Positions 11,202 to 24,214 of a stretch of 64,000 bases of DNA are shown here, piece by piece (the stretch's first letter is position 1; every line of letters begins with the position of its first letter). The position numbers were made by a program, and so were the translations under genes. This DNA is from Diploscapter coronatus. Lineage: Eukaryota; Nematoda; Chromadorea; Rhabditida; Rhabditidae. Below the pieces are notes generated by a model. The model worked only from the letters and a program-made list of their open reading frames with translations. It was not told where the DNA came from and ran no database searches. The stretch covers positions 52,909,201-52,973,200 of the forward strand of contig OZ038422.1 in NCBI GenBank assembly GCA_964036155.1. Reading direction: 5' to 3'.

Positions 11202-14200
11202 TCGCCCAGTCGGTTTTCAATATTATTTATGCATCCGCACTACATCGATACACCGTATTCAAGATAATTTATTATTTCATTTTTCTAATATCGACTAGTT
11301 TCGGCAGTTCTAAATCAATATTCTAAATCTGTTGAAAATAACCGATGGTTTTTGTTCTTGAAATTGATATTTAGATTTCTATTCAATATTCAAATTGGTA
11401 ATATTTTCATTGTGGCATATAATCTGCTAGACACAGGCAAATCTTCATAAACTCACGGCTAGGCTTCCGAGTCAGTTCCCTTTGAACTATTCCCTAGTAA
11501 AGTGTGGCATAAACTAGCCATCATGATATTATTCAAATTTTACTTTTGGTCCATTTGAGCAAACATTTATGTCCTTACTGAATTGAATTGATTTCAATAT
11601 GCTTCTTCAACTCTCCAATTTCTAGTCATTTTCATATTCGTGTGTGGCTTTATGCTAATTTTTTTTTTATAGTATCTCTTCTCTTTGACAAACTTGATTT
11701 ATCGTAACTTCTAAAAGAACAAACCAAATTTCAGTAAATGACAAAAACGGTCTATAATTCGGTTATTAGAATCATTCAAATTTTCATGAGATACGATCAT
11801 TATCGTGTCGTTTTCGACCATGCCAACCAGATTATAATCGACTAATATCAATCGCATTATCAGTTCCATTCTTTACTGTAAAGTGTAGACGAGTAAAATT
11901 CCTATCTATCTTTAAGTTACGATAAATCCAAATTTCCTCCCTCTTCTCTTACAGTCCAAATCTGGTCTCTCGAATTCGTGTGGCACTTTGCAAAAACATA
12001 AACATTCCTTTTCCAGCAATTTTCAAATTATATAAATTATTCTAATTTATTTATTACAGAAGAATAAATTTTTAGAGTTCTACTTTATATATACGATAAA
12101 GTTCTCCAAGTAATTTTCAGATACAGTTGCAAATAATTTCATTTGCAATGACACTTTTGACATTTTAATTTATCGATCTGATAAATGTTATGACATTTGA
12201 AAAGCTCGAAAAAAAACGACGTTTCTGAAGAAAAACGAATAACCCCCGTTTTATTTGATATTGAATTCTTCCTTTCTTACTATTTTCAATATAAGATTTG
12301 CAATAGCTTAGAATATTAGAATGTTTTTATATTTATTCTTTTGTGACGCACCGACATATTATCTTCCCATTTAAAATGTGATTTGGATCATAGAATCACC
12401 ATAAAATTAGTCATCTCATTGTTTTGTTTTCTCTAGAAGAAGCAGGCTTGAAACTTTTCAACCACAAAAATTCCTCATCATCTTATCTCATTATTAAAGA
12501 TAGTATTGCAAAACTGAATGGGATAACTCACCACGTAAGAGATATTTACGGTGGAAAACGTCTCAAAACCTGAGAGAAAGTGCTGCTGTAAATATTTATA
12601 GCGAATGGTAGCATGCATATTCTAATTTTTCCAGTGTATTCTAGATACCTGTTTGTTGAATAGTCTGACGAATTTTCTATAATCAATTCGAAATTGCATG
12701 CTTTTGTTTCTTATCTTTGCAACTTCTCCACTAGATAAAATTCATCATAAAGCCAGGACAACCATATAGTATCTAAACCAATTCTGATATAGATTTAATT
12801 TGCTGCATTATAAAACTTGCATGTCTTCGGAATGTTTGTAAAGTCAGTCATCAACGATAACAATCTAATTATTAGATGCGTAAATTTGCTGTTTCAAATT
12901 TTCTTTATTTTTCGTAAGTAACACAAGAAAACAAAGGATCTTTCTTGAATACTGAACATAATAAAAATAATTTCTTTCGCAAATAACAACGTCAAAAAGT
13001 GTTGTGATACAAATAAAAAAAAAGCTTGAAAAATACGATCGAAAGTTATATATAGGGATGTTTTCAGTACAAAAATTACTGTATCTTATTGTCAATATAT
13101 TTAAATTAAATTCACAAAACCTAAAAGAATGATATGCAAAGAAATAGAAGCTTGAACTAAGGTTTGTAGGGCGATTGAATGATTGAATTATGATATATTA
13201 ACAATTAGATATCCTAAATTACACTGGTAAAAGTGGTAAAATAACATTCAATTTATTACATTAAAGGGATTTACATAAGGAAAAATGACTTTCGCGCGAC
13301 CATACAAAAGATACTTTACTTGATTTTTTATTTGATATAATAGCGAGTGAAAAATCTCTTAACTAATTTTATAGGTAAGATAGTAAAATAGAATAAAAAG
13401 AGCCTAAACCCTAAACTAATCCCCTGAGAAGTTATAAATATATGAACTAAAGTGGATGTAGGAGAGAAAGGAGTTTTACCTATCACGAAAAATTTTCGCA
13501 ACTCAGCACCAGTTATTCATTCATTCTATATCGTCAAACTTCTGATTATTATTTATAAAATTAAAATTTATAGATGAATTGACTATGAATTTAGCAAGAG
13601 TTTCTTTTATAAAGTATAAGATTTCGACTACTTAAAAATCACTGAAAATTCAATGCGGAGTTTTGATCGTCTTTCTGTAATAAGTGAAATTCCTATTTTT
13701 CGTGAGAACTCTATCTTTTCGACCTTGTGTAAATTGGAACTGGAGTTGTCTTTGGTGTTGGATAAAATCGATATGAAAATGATCCTAAAATCGTTTCATC
13801 AGCTTTAGAAAAATGAAAGAAATTGAGAAATAATGACGGTAACATTGAACTTGTACTGATTGAACAATATCGAAAATTTTCAGCTCACAAAATCATCGTT
13901 TTCAGGATTTTGCGAGTTGAAAAGATTTTTGAGAGGATAATTCTCCTCTTTCAACGTTTTTGCAAAATTTTTGAAAAATTGGTGAGGATAAGAAAATTTG
14001 AAAAAAAAACGATAAAGAGAAAGTATTCAATATTCCTCCTTTCCACAAATTCCCTTACCTATAAAAATTAGGAAATTAATTTAGCCAGGAGCAACGGTGA
14101 ATTGGATTACAATGAGGGATAAAATTAGGGATCTTCTTTCTTGCAGCCTTTTGGACAGAGAAGGGAGCACTCAAAAATAGACTTGCAGTAGCGAGGTGGT

Positions 14201-14743
14201 CGATCGCCAAGATTTGTAACGTACATAGTACCTGAAAAAGTTAGGTACTATTTCTCTGAACTTAGCAAGGTATACAAATGAATATTCAAATTTCATTATT
14301 ATGCCAAATTCAGTCGTCTGTAGATCAAAAAGTATTTGAAATTCTGTGTGTTGTTTCAAACACATTAAATAATTTGCACGACTTTCTCTCAATAATTCGT
14401 CCAATCTCAGACATACGAATATTTTTTCAGATCCGTATCTGTAATGGAATCAGATTTTTAGAAATCTAAAATCGGTGTTGGTATTTCCGTTATAAGATTA
14501 ATTTAATTTACGACTCTTTTTGGCCTTTCGAAATCATCGTCATTTCGCTAAATGAAAAATTCATCAAAACAGTTTACGGTAGGGAATGATAGGGGATCTT
14601 TCTCTACACCATATTTTACATGGGGGACGCGCGACGAAATGGCGAAAATAATTCAAACTGCCCTTTTCGAGTATTTAGCAAGAAAAAAGGACTTACAGCA
14701 TTAAAGTCGTAACTAACGAAGCATAGGCCACTTGTCGTCCTCG
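11202..14743. other. Intergenic AT-rich DNA between ric-4 and the kelch gene
   Basis: This stretch holds the 3' ends of two convergent genes: ric-4 stops at 11201 and the kelch gene stops at 14744. I see no open frame with plausible splice sites and no strong repeat. A single CCTAAACCCTAAAC word near 13405 resembles telomere repeats but is too short to mean anything. Confidence 0.5.
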
Positions 14744-17700
14744 CTACGCCCGGTGGACGAGCGGCTTCCACTTGGGAGACTGCGCGTGCGGCTCGAACTT
14801 CTCGTTCATCTGCACCAGATCCCAATTTTCCGCATTCCTAAAATCCTGCGTTTTAAAATTTCATTTTTCTAACTACGATATTTTTTCAGTGCTTTACAAT
14901 TGGCATTTTTCATCCCAGACAACACGTAAGGTAAAATTACACCAACAAAATAAAGCTGTGAGTGCATTTGATCATTTTCCCGCAAATTCTGCATTAACAC
15001 CTTTATCAGTGGTAAAACAGAGTGAGCACAGAATGGGGAGATAGCAGGCATGAAAAGTAAACAGAAAATGTGATACTGTATCTTTGGAAATATCTTTCTA
15101 TGCCTATTTTTCCTGGAAATTTTTATTCACGATAAATCGTACCCTCTGAGCGCGAGTATGTGGTCGTCCTTGCCCTCTTTCTGGATAGTGGCCAGAGTGA
15201 GGTATTTCCTGGGCAGATTCATCGACGGCTCCTCTCTCCATTCCTTCGACTCGGGGTGGAAACTCTTCATCGTCTTCAGGGTGTTGTTCGAGCTGCTAAA
15301 AATTTTAAAAAATATATTATGCTCAATCGCACCATTTTTCTTCGATTTTTAATTTTTTGGTGTTGATCTTTCGATCTTATCGCTGGTCAGAAAGCTTTTG
15401 CCCATTTGCCTGACCCCACGATTTGTTTATCACCCTTTTTCTCTATTCTATTGTTCCTTGTCATTTCTCGATAAGGAGATGACCTCCTCATCTACCGTGC
15501 CTCTAAAACTTTGTCTTTCTCACTGCTGGACAAAGCAGAGCACGGCTGCTGTTATTTGTGTCCCATCTCCAAAATGAAATAAATCTTCAAACTCGACTAC
15601 GAGCTTAAGTCAATTCGCATGGACAGAAATAGTGCATTCTCTAGCACCCCGAGAAAGATATCAACAGGAAGCAATATTTCCGTGGTCTGCATAGATATAT
15701 ATATATATAAATAGAAAAATAGATGAATTTTGCAAAAAATGAAATTTCTTGCCAACATTAATCCTGAATTTCATTAAAAAATTAAAGATAAAAGTTGTTT
15801 AATAACTTGAAACAATGAACTTCGAGACAAAAATAGCCATAATTTCACTAAAAAGAAGAGTAAACAAACAAACCTCCATCCACCAGAGATGTAGATGCGT
15901 TTCTCGAAGACGGTCGCGGCGAATCCTGCTCTGCTTCCCCTCATATAGCCGTAGTCCGACCACTGGTTGTTCACCTCGTCATAGACCTCTATCCTCTCTT
16001 CGTATTCTTTTCCGTTGTAGCCTCCCATTGCTAAAATTTTCCATTTCTAAATCAGATTTAGGATTAAAATATAGAAGTAATCAATTAAAATTCGATCTCC
16101 CATTTTATAGCATTAAAATGGTGAAAAAAAATGAACGCAGATCATTATCTCTGAAATCTTAGTAGATTAACCTAAAGTTTTATTTTTCAAAATATGAATC
16201 TCTTTCTTACCGAACATTTTTCCTCCGAACTCGATAAGCACGGCATCAGCCCTCGCATAGTTGAGTGGTTTGGTCTCCTTCCAGCTGCCCGTGAAGTCCC
16301 ACACTTCGACACTTCGCATATAGACTCCCGAATAGCCTCCGGCCACGTACAGCTTGTTGTTGTAGACTAGAGCAGAGCAGCGCGTTCGGGCTGTAATCAG
16401 ACGAGCCACCTGAAATTCAAACGACTATTTATGGAGATTTATTATCTTGAGTGTGGTTTTTCTGGTTGAATTTATGATTTGGCATTTTTATCAGATAATA
16501 AAACTGGCAATAAAACAGGAACTATTTGAAAAATCCGGGAGTTTGTGGGATTGTTATCAGAACGTAGATAAAAACTGGCATTTAAAAATGATCGTTTTGA
16601 TAACAAAAAATGATACAAATTCCGAAATTGTCAATTCTCCCATACCTCTCTTCGATAATTCCTTTCACGATCGTAAACTTCTACCAGCGCGAGCCAATTT
16701 CCGCCGTGCATTCCTCCGACGATGAATAACAGCGAGTCTTTTCTGAAATAATAATTACCGTAATCCTAAGTTTGTAATTTTTTCATTTCTTTTCAATTCA
16801 AACAATTTTTCTTTCAGAATAACTAAAGGAGAGCATTAACAGTTTTAGCTGCTTTTTGGAAAACGATAGGGCATCCAATAGCCGTGTTGAAAGATAACAA
16901 CTACTGTATCTGGAACAACTACTATTGTCTGAATGCTGGAACGTATCTTTCCCACATTATTTACTCCACTTTCGCCCTATGCTCTATTCATAACTGTTCT
17001 GATATTCAGATTTTATTTTTTAAAAAATAAATAAACACTATGGTACCTGGCGAGTGCATAATTCGCTCTCATGGTCTGCAGCTTGCCGATCGTTTTGTAG
17101 GATTCCGCATCGATGTCGAATACTCCAACCAGCAGAGGATCAGTCGGCTTATTTTGTTTCCGATCTGAAAATTTGCGTATCTTCATTTTTTTCAATTAAT
17201 ATTTTAACGCTTTTTTCATGATTCATTTGTTATCATTGTTCATAGGTTGCATGAAAATTCTGTAATTATGCAACGTGTCACAATTACAAACCGATAAGTC
17301 TCGAAGCTTCCAACTATGCTGACAAAATAAAATCATCAAGGTTTTGAAATTTTGTGACCCACTTCTTAACCACAAATAAAAAAGAGGCCAACGTCCTATT
17401 AAATGAAAGAGAGCCAGACGTAAATAAACGTGATAAGAAAGTGCAAACACTTTTATTTTCAATATGACCTGACCGAGATAAAGGGTGATCAGACTTGGAT
17501 TCGACAGGATTAGTAATATTCTGGAATTTTTGGCTAATTTTAGAACAATCCTGAATAACGCGCCAAAATTCAAATTTTAAGAAACGAAATCAGCAAGTTT
17601 TCAATGCACCTCCAGTTCTTTCAAAATCACAAAACCTAAAATTCAAATTTTAAAATCAACTTTTTACCTGCGATGACAATTTTGGTATCGAAGGTCATGT

Positions 17701-20700
17701 GTTCTTTCTTGAAATCGAATTGGATCGGGACTGGGGGAGGTCCGGCTGAAGTCGATGGCTGCGCTGGGTCGATTTCCATTCCTTCTCCCTAAAAATTAAA
17801 AGCTCAATCAAATATACTTTCCTGTTTTCTCGGGTATTTCTATCATTTCCAGAATTCCAATAGTCCATCAGAATTTTTATGGATTGTTCAAATATAGAGT
17901 TCAAATGGCATCATTTCTTTTATATTTTCAAATATTAACTCAGAATCATGCTAGTCTATTTATCTTTTCTCAGTTCTCAGTTTTCTTCATTAGAAATGAG
18001 AATCGTAGAAATGACATGTTATCAACTTTTATGTGCATGAATCTCTTCCTATTTGCTACTTTTAAATTAGTAGCCAAATAATTTAGTTTCATCGCTAGTC
18101 AGTTGCTAGAACCAATAATCTCCATGTTCCATTTTCCAATCTCCATTTAATTGTATTAGTTTGAAAAAAAAAAAAGTATAAATTTCATATGTTATGTGTC
18201 TCCGATAGATAAATGTAACGTGATCTCTTTAAAAATTTTTGATTCATTCCAAAATAATGCCATTTCATTCCTCATTCCAACAACTGATGAGCATTCCATA
18301 AGAATTTGAACTCCATTTTAGTGTTCGCACATGTTATTGCGTTCATTGAAATCTCCTAGAAAATGGATTTCAAAAATAAAAACACAAACCACTTGGCTGA
18401 TGAATGAAGTTGACGAGGAGGTGTTCGCAATCTGGGTGGAGGCAGAAATCGTTGATTTAGAGGCTGAGGTGAAGGAAGAGACATTGCCGAGCTTGCCTGC
18501 CGACTGGGTGGATTGGATGATAGATGGGGGTGAGGAGGTCGAATCGGAGATGGTGTGCGGGTGTGAGACCTGAAATCAATTGAAGCCAAATTCGGAGTCT
18601 TGCCCATTAAAGGGAGGAAAATCTTTCCGCCTCAATTTTTCAATCTAGTTTAGCTGAAAAGAATTATGAAAATTTGAAAAGAGAAAGGAACCACTATTTA
18701 GAGACGGATGATAGACACAGACGACTGTATTTGTCAACGGATCTTTCGCTTATTTCTCAACATTTCCTACCCTCCTATCTGTTGACAAATACAACCGTCT
18801 GTGTCTGTCAGCCGTCTCTAAATACAGGTAGCCGAGGCAAGTTTTCCTAAGATTAAAAGGTTTATGAATTTGGTACCTGCGCCGCATAAGGCTGTTCTTG
18901 TTTAGGCACAATCAGCGACGGCTTCGTGTCGATGTCCATAGGCACTGAAACCTCCTCTCCGCCCAAGTATTGCTGGAAAAAGGATTGTTCTATGGAAATT
19001 TTAAAGAATATGATGGGACAATTTATTTATCATGAAAAATAATCAATCAGATTTTGATAGTTCTATGAGGTTTCATAAAAATTAGAAAATGTATTAATTT
19101 TTAAATTTCCAGCGAACTTACTGTAATATTAGAGAGTGACCGTTTGAGAATTTCAAATTCCTTCGAAATCATTCTGAAAAAAATCATAATTTTAGGGACA
19201 AGGGTGAAAAAGATCTGGCCTCCTGAAAATATTGCTTCCAACAAAATTTTTATTTTTAAAAAATTATTTAAAAAAAAAAAAAACCCACTTATATTTGTTA
19301 AAACTTTGTTGAATGTATGCCTGTAACTGCTTCGTTTCTCGAGGACCAAATTGTGTAAATCCCTGCAGCACCCTTTGATTATCCTGAAAGTACGCCTTTT
19401 CGAAAAGTTGTACAGATTAAAAAAAAGACTGCATAATCATATTGAACTGAAAATAAACATTTTTAGAACGTAAAATATTCCTACATTTTGAATGAGGTCA
19501 GGTAATCTTTCAATGTTTGTAGAAATCAGTTTTATGCTTTCTTTGTGAAGTTCCGAATTTTCCCGTTGCATTAGAATGAAATTGAACTCCTCCTGAAATT
19601 TGATGAATAGTGAAAAATCCTTTAATTTTTAAGGAAATATTTCTCATAATAGAACATAATATTCCAGAAAACAAAACACTAAATTATCAATGTTACAGAA
19701 GTTAGAAATTCAGACAAAAAAATGGAAATCGGCATTTTTACCTCCAAAATGGTCAGTTCAATGGTCTTGTGCCCGACGTGCGTCTCGTCGTCCAAAATGC
19801 AGCTTGCACACCGTGCATCCGATTTTGCCTGAATTCATTCGATTTTCAAGATCGACCGGTAAAATTTCCGTACCCTGATTAGATTTTCCTTGGAAGTGAG
19901 TGGATCATTTTCGACGATTTTTATTCGAACATGTTTTCCCAACGTCTCGAGATAGAGTTTCTAAAAATAAATTTATTATTTTTTTAAAGAAAACAATTGA
20001 GTTATTTTTCAATTTTAAACATAATTGACAAAAATAATACCGTAGTTCCACATTGTTCGCAGACTCGTAACTTCTGATTTGGACTATGACAAGTGGGACA
20101 CTCTCCTGCTCCCTGCGCTGACGACTTTGGTTGAGAAGGGATTAAATCTGAAAATTTGTATTTTTTTATTTTTAATAAAAATTTCATAATTTTTGCATTA
20201 GACAAGGAAATTTCTAAATTTTCGAGTTTTCCTTTGATGATGTCTATCAAATTCGAAAAGTAAACAAATACTTTCGCTCGAAATTACGCAGATTTTCGAA
20301 ATGTATTGCTAATTTTTTGAAGAAATGTTGAAATTTAACAACTTTTTATTTCAGAAAGAAAAAAATGAATCTTTACCAAGTAAAGTATAGTTGAAAGTGG
20401 TCACAGCAAAGGCCTCGTCTGCCTTACAGAAGGGGCAGGTGGAATTTCTGAAATTATTATTTTTTTTAAATAAAAAATGCAAAGAAACTGACGGCATGGC
20501 CGATTTGCATGAGAGACAGAGCGTGTGGCCACAAGTGCCGATGCAGGGACGTCGACCATCTTCTCGCGATTCTCAAATCACAATAATAATAATTATTATT
20601 GACGAATTTAGAAGGCTAACAGTATTTGTCAACATTTTTTTATTTTCCTGATCTTTCAAATACTTAAATTAGATGACAAGTAAAGGAAGTCTTTTTTATC

Positions 20701-20984
20701 AGTTTAATTTGATGGGCGAGAGCGAGACTAATTCCAATGTCATGTTGTTATGAAACGAATATTTTTTTTTTAAACTTTCAATTGGTATCTTTTTCTTTGA
20801 GAACAATTCAATTGGTCAACTTGACCCCGCCCATCTAATCAGCCAAATACAAGTCCCTAATAACGGCTCGATTTTCAGTAGTTTCAAATGAAAATGAACA
20901 GAATTTCGCTATTTTCCTGGTTCAATTCAACGCACCGTATGGATTGAAGCATATGGTGCAGTTGAGTGTGGATGTACTGGTCAT
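14744..20984 (-). CDS. RING / B-box / coiled-coil / kelch-repeat protein (TRIM-like probable E3 ligase)
   Basis: Eighteen exons join in phase to 649 residues: 20936-20984, 20493-20571, 20377-20447, 20041-20147, 19874-19960, 19742-19828, 19485-19592, 19289-19383, 19122-19173, 18877-18972, 18390-18569, 17668-17788, 17047-17164, 16646-16742, 16211-16409, 15874-16030, 15143-15295, 14744-14837. A C3HC4 RING uses C9, C12, C30, H32, C35, C38, C47 and C50. A CPTC..CEQC zinc knuckle sits at 83-99 and a B-box-like CASC..H..H at 138-151. A helical, probably coiled-coil stretch covers about 160-245, then a Ser/Thr/Pro-rich linker to about 375. Kelch repeats with GG doublets (VGGMHGG, VAGGYSG, MGGYNG, SGGW) fill 380-649. 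The order matches a TRIM ubiquitin ligase with a kelch propeller as substrate receptor, an uncommon C-terminus. Exon 11 could instead end at 18393. One acceptor (ATTTGAG before 20571) is weak. Ligase activity is inferred. Confidence 0.88.
18695..18824. mobile_element. MITE-like inverted repeat inside a kelch-gene intron
   Basis: Two arms of about 47 bp face each other: 18695-18741 begins TATTTAGAGACGG and reads on through ACAGACGACTGTATTTGTCAAC, and 18778-18824 is its near-complement, ending CCGTCTCTAAATA. Only a few mismatches separate them, with a 36-bp spacer. It lies between the exons ending at 18877 and starting at 18569, so it is spliced out. It carries no coding sequence. Size and structure fit a miniature inverted-repeat element. 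Confidence 0.7.
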
Positions 20985-23300
20985 TCCCCTTCTTCGTCTT
21001 TCGCTTCTTGTACGTGTAACTTCTTCTGCTGTGGCTTCTCGTCCTGGTTAATAGTGTCACACAGGTCCTTCGTCGTTTTTTGCGATAAAGCCGAAAATAC
21101 GAATGTGGCGTGAGCAGTGAAATGTTCACACAAATAGGTTCGTATATCCGGATAATTCGTAGACTTAACAACCGTATTTCTGAAAATAGAACAAATTTGA
21201 AGAAAATCGATAAAACCAAGGAAAATGAATAGTGCTTTTTGATCAATGAATTTCAGTAAGTGGGTGTGGGTCAACTCTCCCACTTGTTAAAGCAACCACT
21301 TTTTCACCATTATGTTTTATCATTCAGCGAGTTTAGGGGGAGTGAGGAGCTTGAGGCATAGTGGGAGGAGTTGACCCGCATTCGAAAAAAAAACAGGCTA
21401 ACTGTTCGACCCACTGTAGTTCGCACCCTTTTTGGAAAGTAGCATAGGAAAAGAAAAAAAGGGGATGAAAACTAAAAGGGGCTAATTACTTCGCTATTTG
21501 CTCCTCTCCTATTTTTGTCATATCTTCTTTACACTAGCTGGCTCAAATCGAAGTTTAAGAATTATCGCGGTTGAAAAATTTCACGTATTATCTATTACGA
21601 CAATTTTAATGTCGTTTTAAAATTATTCACTACTGCTACGAGGTTAAATAAATGCCGATGACATAATTTATTGTTAGCATCTCGTTAATCAATAAATGCT
21701 TACAATACGTCATTTTCCCATTCACTTCCAAAAAGATGATTTTACTTTTATTGAATCCGGAAATTTACCTTTATTAGTTGTTAAAGAGTACCAGTACATC
21801 CATATAAGCGTTCATATTCCAATAAATGATAGCAGTCAATATATAATATCCTCTTTGTATTAAGATCACTGAACACAGTCGATCGATATTCAGTTAATCC
21901 TAATTGATCGACAATATCAATCTATTATATCCAATGATAAGTTTTATTGGAAAATTAATTCCAATTATAGTTTGTAGTCAAGCCTAAATTGACATAAAAT
22001 TTAAAAGAATTTATACTAAAAATAAAAAAAAATCAAACGATAATTTTAGGATGATGACTAAAAACGAACGCTAGAATTTGGAGCAATTCTTCTATACACT
22101 CAAAGATTTTAATTGTGAAACCTATTTTGATTGACAAGATAAAATTTCTTGTGAAATAAACCAATAACTACCGATTATTGATTGATTAATCCAAGCTATA
22201 TACAATAAATAGGTGTAAATTGAAAATCCCTTCGTTTTACGTCAAAATTACAATTTTTAATATTTAGTTTAATATATTTCTGATAAAAGACTGAATATAA
22301 GAAAAGAAAATGATATTTTAATCCGTTAATATAAAGTGGCGTCCTAAATTCAACTAGATTCTGAGTTACACTAATGCGCAGTAGTTATGCTCTGCCTAGG
22401 ACGCAGAGACGCTCTATGGGTTGTCTCGAATTAAAATGAATCATTTTTAATTGTCATCATGTATTATTTGAGAAGCATATAGGTATGGAGATAAATTTTA
22501 AATGTTAATGGTAAAAACTCGGAAGGATAAAAGATATGAAATGGCAAAGCAATCGATAATAAGTAAGAAATTCAGCTAGCGCCACTTAGAGAGAACTTTG
22601 GTCAGACGAACAAAATCTATGGGGGGTAGGTCACAGAGATAAAATTTAGTATGGGGAGATAAATCGCGAACTTGACCGTTTACGTTATTTATTGATTAGA
22701 GATACAAAATTGTATAAAAATTATAGGGGGTAGGTTGCGTGGGGTTTTTGACGAACATCCTCCCTAGGTCTGACTAACGCGCATTTATAAGATTATTGAT
22801 TATTTCATAACATGTTTTCAACAAATAAACTCAACTTTAATCACAAAAACAATCCGGAAATCTCGTGACTTTACTAAATGGATACGTGTAAATAGTATTT
22901 ATGACTCATCCTCTAATTAAAATTAAAATTATTTTTCCTTGATATTTCGGCACGTATTATCCATTTATCTCATAAGGTTTCCAAATCGATCATCATAGCG
23001 AACGTTATAAGTTTGAAAATTATAAAATTGAACATACTTTGCCAGGCTGAAATTATAGGACGCCTCTCGAAAGTTGTAGAAAAGCGAATGAAATGCAATC
23101 AATCGGCAAACATTCTCCACCCTGACGAATGTTATCCAAGATACTCCCTCAATAAATTTCTCTACTGTATCTTTTCACTCTCTTTCCGCACGCTCTATCA
23201 TTGCTGTCTATAAAAGCAAGATAAAAATGTTGAATGCTAGACATAATGATAATTTTTTTACTATACAAAGATAAATTATTAGACGGAAGTATGTGTTATC
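20985..23300. other. 5' flank of the kelch gene and gene-free DNA
   Basis: A TTTTCAG acceptor on the minus strand near 21181, about 200 bases upstream of the kelch ATG, may be a trans-splice site or 5' UTR intron. Around 21262-21385 GGGTCAACTCTCCCAC and GTGGGAGGAGTTGACCC form an imperfect inverted repeat. Near 22620 and 22725 the words GGGGGTAGGT recur. I see no gene here. Confidence 0.45.
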
Positions 23301-24214
23301 ACCCATTCAAAAGGGTTTTATATTAAAAAAATAAAAGCGGAGGTTGTTTTATTCGTGAAAAGCGTTATATTTGTATTCAAGAGTGATTCCCATGAAAGGA
23401 GATCAATAAAAGGAAATCAACCAATATTTTTTTTTTAAATCTCGACGTCAGTGACTCGTACATATTTTTTTCGCCATCCGTTGCTCGTACATCATCCAGG
23501 TAAAAATATTTTAGTGACTGATTCCATATTTGAGGGACTTTCACCTGCGAATAAAACCGACGCGCCTCCTTTGAACTTTCTTAATAAAAATATTTCTGTG
23601 TTAACGCACAAGTAATGTTTTGTCGCATGATATGGCTCTTGCTGGGAAGATATTTATTCTTATTCTTTTCGTTTGTTCTGATATAAACTTTATTAATTCA
23701 CTGCTACCAAATAGACAGATTATTCTAATCACCGACGCTCGCAAGGCACTTGTCTGGGAAAAGGTACTGTCCTCTTGCCACTACCTTACAGAACCCAGCA
23801 GAGCATTACAATTTCTTTCTAATGGATATTTACATCATCATTTATGAGTTATCTTTGTGAGATCACTGAAAGAATATTCTCCGATTGTTAAACGTGCATT
23901 CTACAAGAATAAATATTAAAAAATATTAATTAATCAAACTATCTAGGAGGCGCGTCGGTTTTATTCGCAGGTGAAAGTCCCTCAAATATGGAATCAGTCA
24001 CTAAAATATTTTTACCTGGATGATGTACGAGCAACGGATGGCGAAAAAAATATGTACGAGTCACTGACGTCGAGATTTAAAAAAAAAATATTGGTTGATT
24101 TCCTTTTATTGATCTCCTTTCATGGGAATCACTCTTGAATACAAATATAACGCTTTTCACGAATAAAACAACCTCCGCTTTTATTTTTTTAATATAAAAC
24201 CCTTTTGAATGGGT
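23301..24214. mobile_element. 914-bp element with identical 270-bp inverted arms
   Basis: Positions 23301-23570 and 23945-24214 are reverse complements with no difference that I can find, including a run of ten T/A. The 374-bp spacer carries one small open frame. Outer ends are ACCCATTCAAAAGGGT-like and inner ends are GCGCGCCTCCT. No convincing target-site duplication is visible beside the outer ends. Perfect identity over 270 bp means either a recent insertion or homogenisation by gene conversion. The structure fits a foldback or long-terminal-inverted-repeat DNA transposon derivative; no transposase is encoded. A transcript through it would form long double-stranded RNA. Confidence 0.8.
23632..23847 (+). 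CDS. Small signal-peptide-like ORF between inverted arms
   Basis: This 71-codon frame starts at ATG 23632 and lies wholly inside the spacer of the inverted-repeat element. Its first 16 residues read MALAGKIFILILFVCS, a plausible secretion signal, followed by polar sequence (LLPNRQIILITDARKAL) and a His-rich end. A GAATAAAT word downstream could serve as a polyadenylation signal. I do not recognise the protein. It could be a host exon captured by the element, or a chance frame: a GT at the GAAAAG|GTACTG position would be a usable donor, so the last part may not be coding. Confidence 0.35.
   Translation: MALAGKIFILILFVCSDINFINSLLPNRQIILITDARKALVWEKVLSSCHYLTEPSRALQFLSNGYLHHHL

Noticed and set aside
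13400..13420. Telomere-like CCTAAACCCTAAAC
   Set aside because: Two imperfect units only, no array, and the nematode telomere unit is normally TTAGGC.
20981..21283. 100-codon minus-strand frame overlapping the start of the kelch gene
   Set aside because: It overlaps the kelch start in another register and stops at 20981. The in-phase RING protein from ATG 20984 explains the region better; the upstream part is likely 5' UTR.
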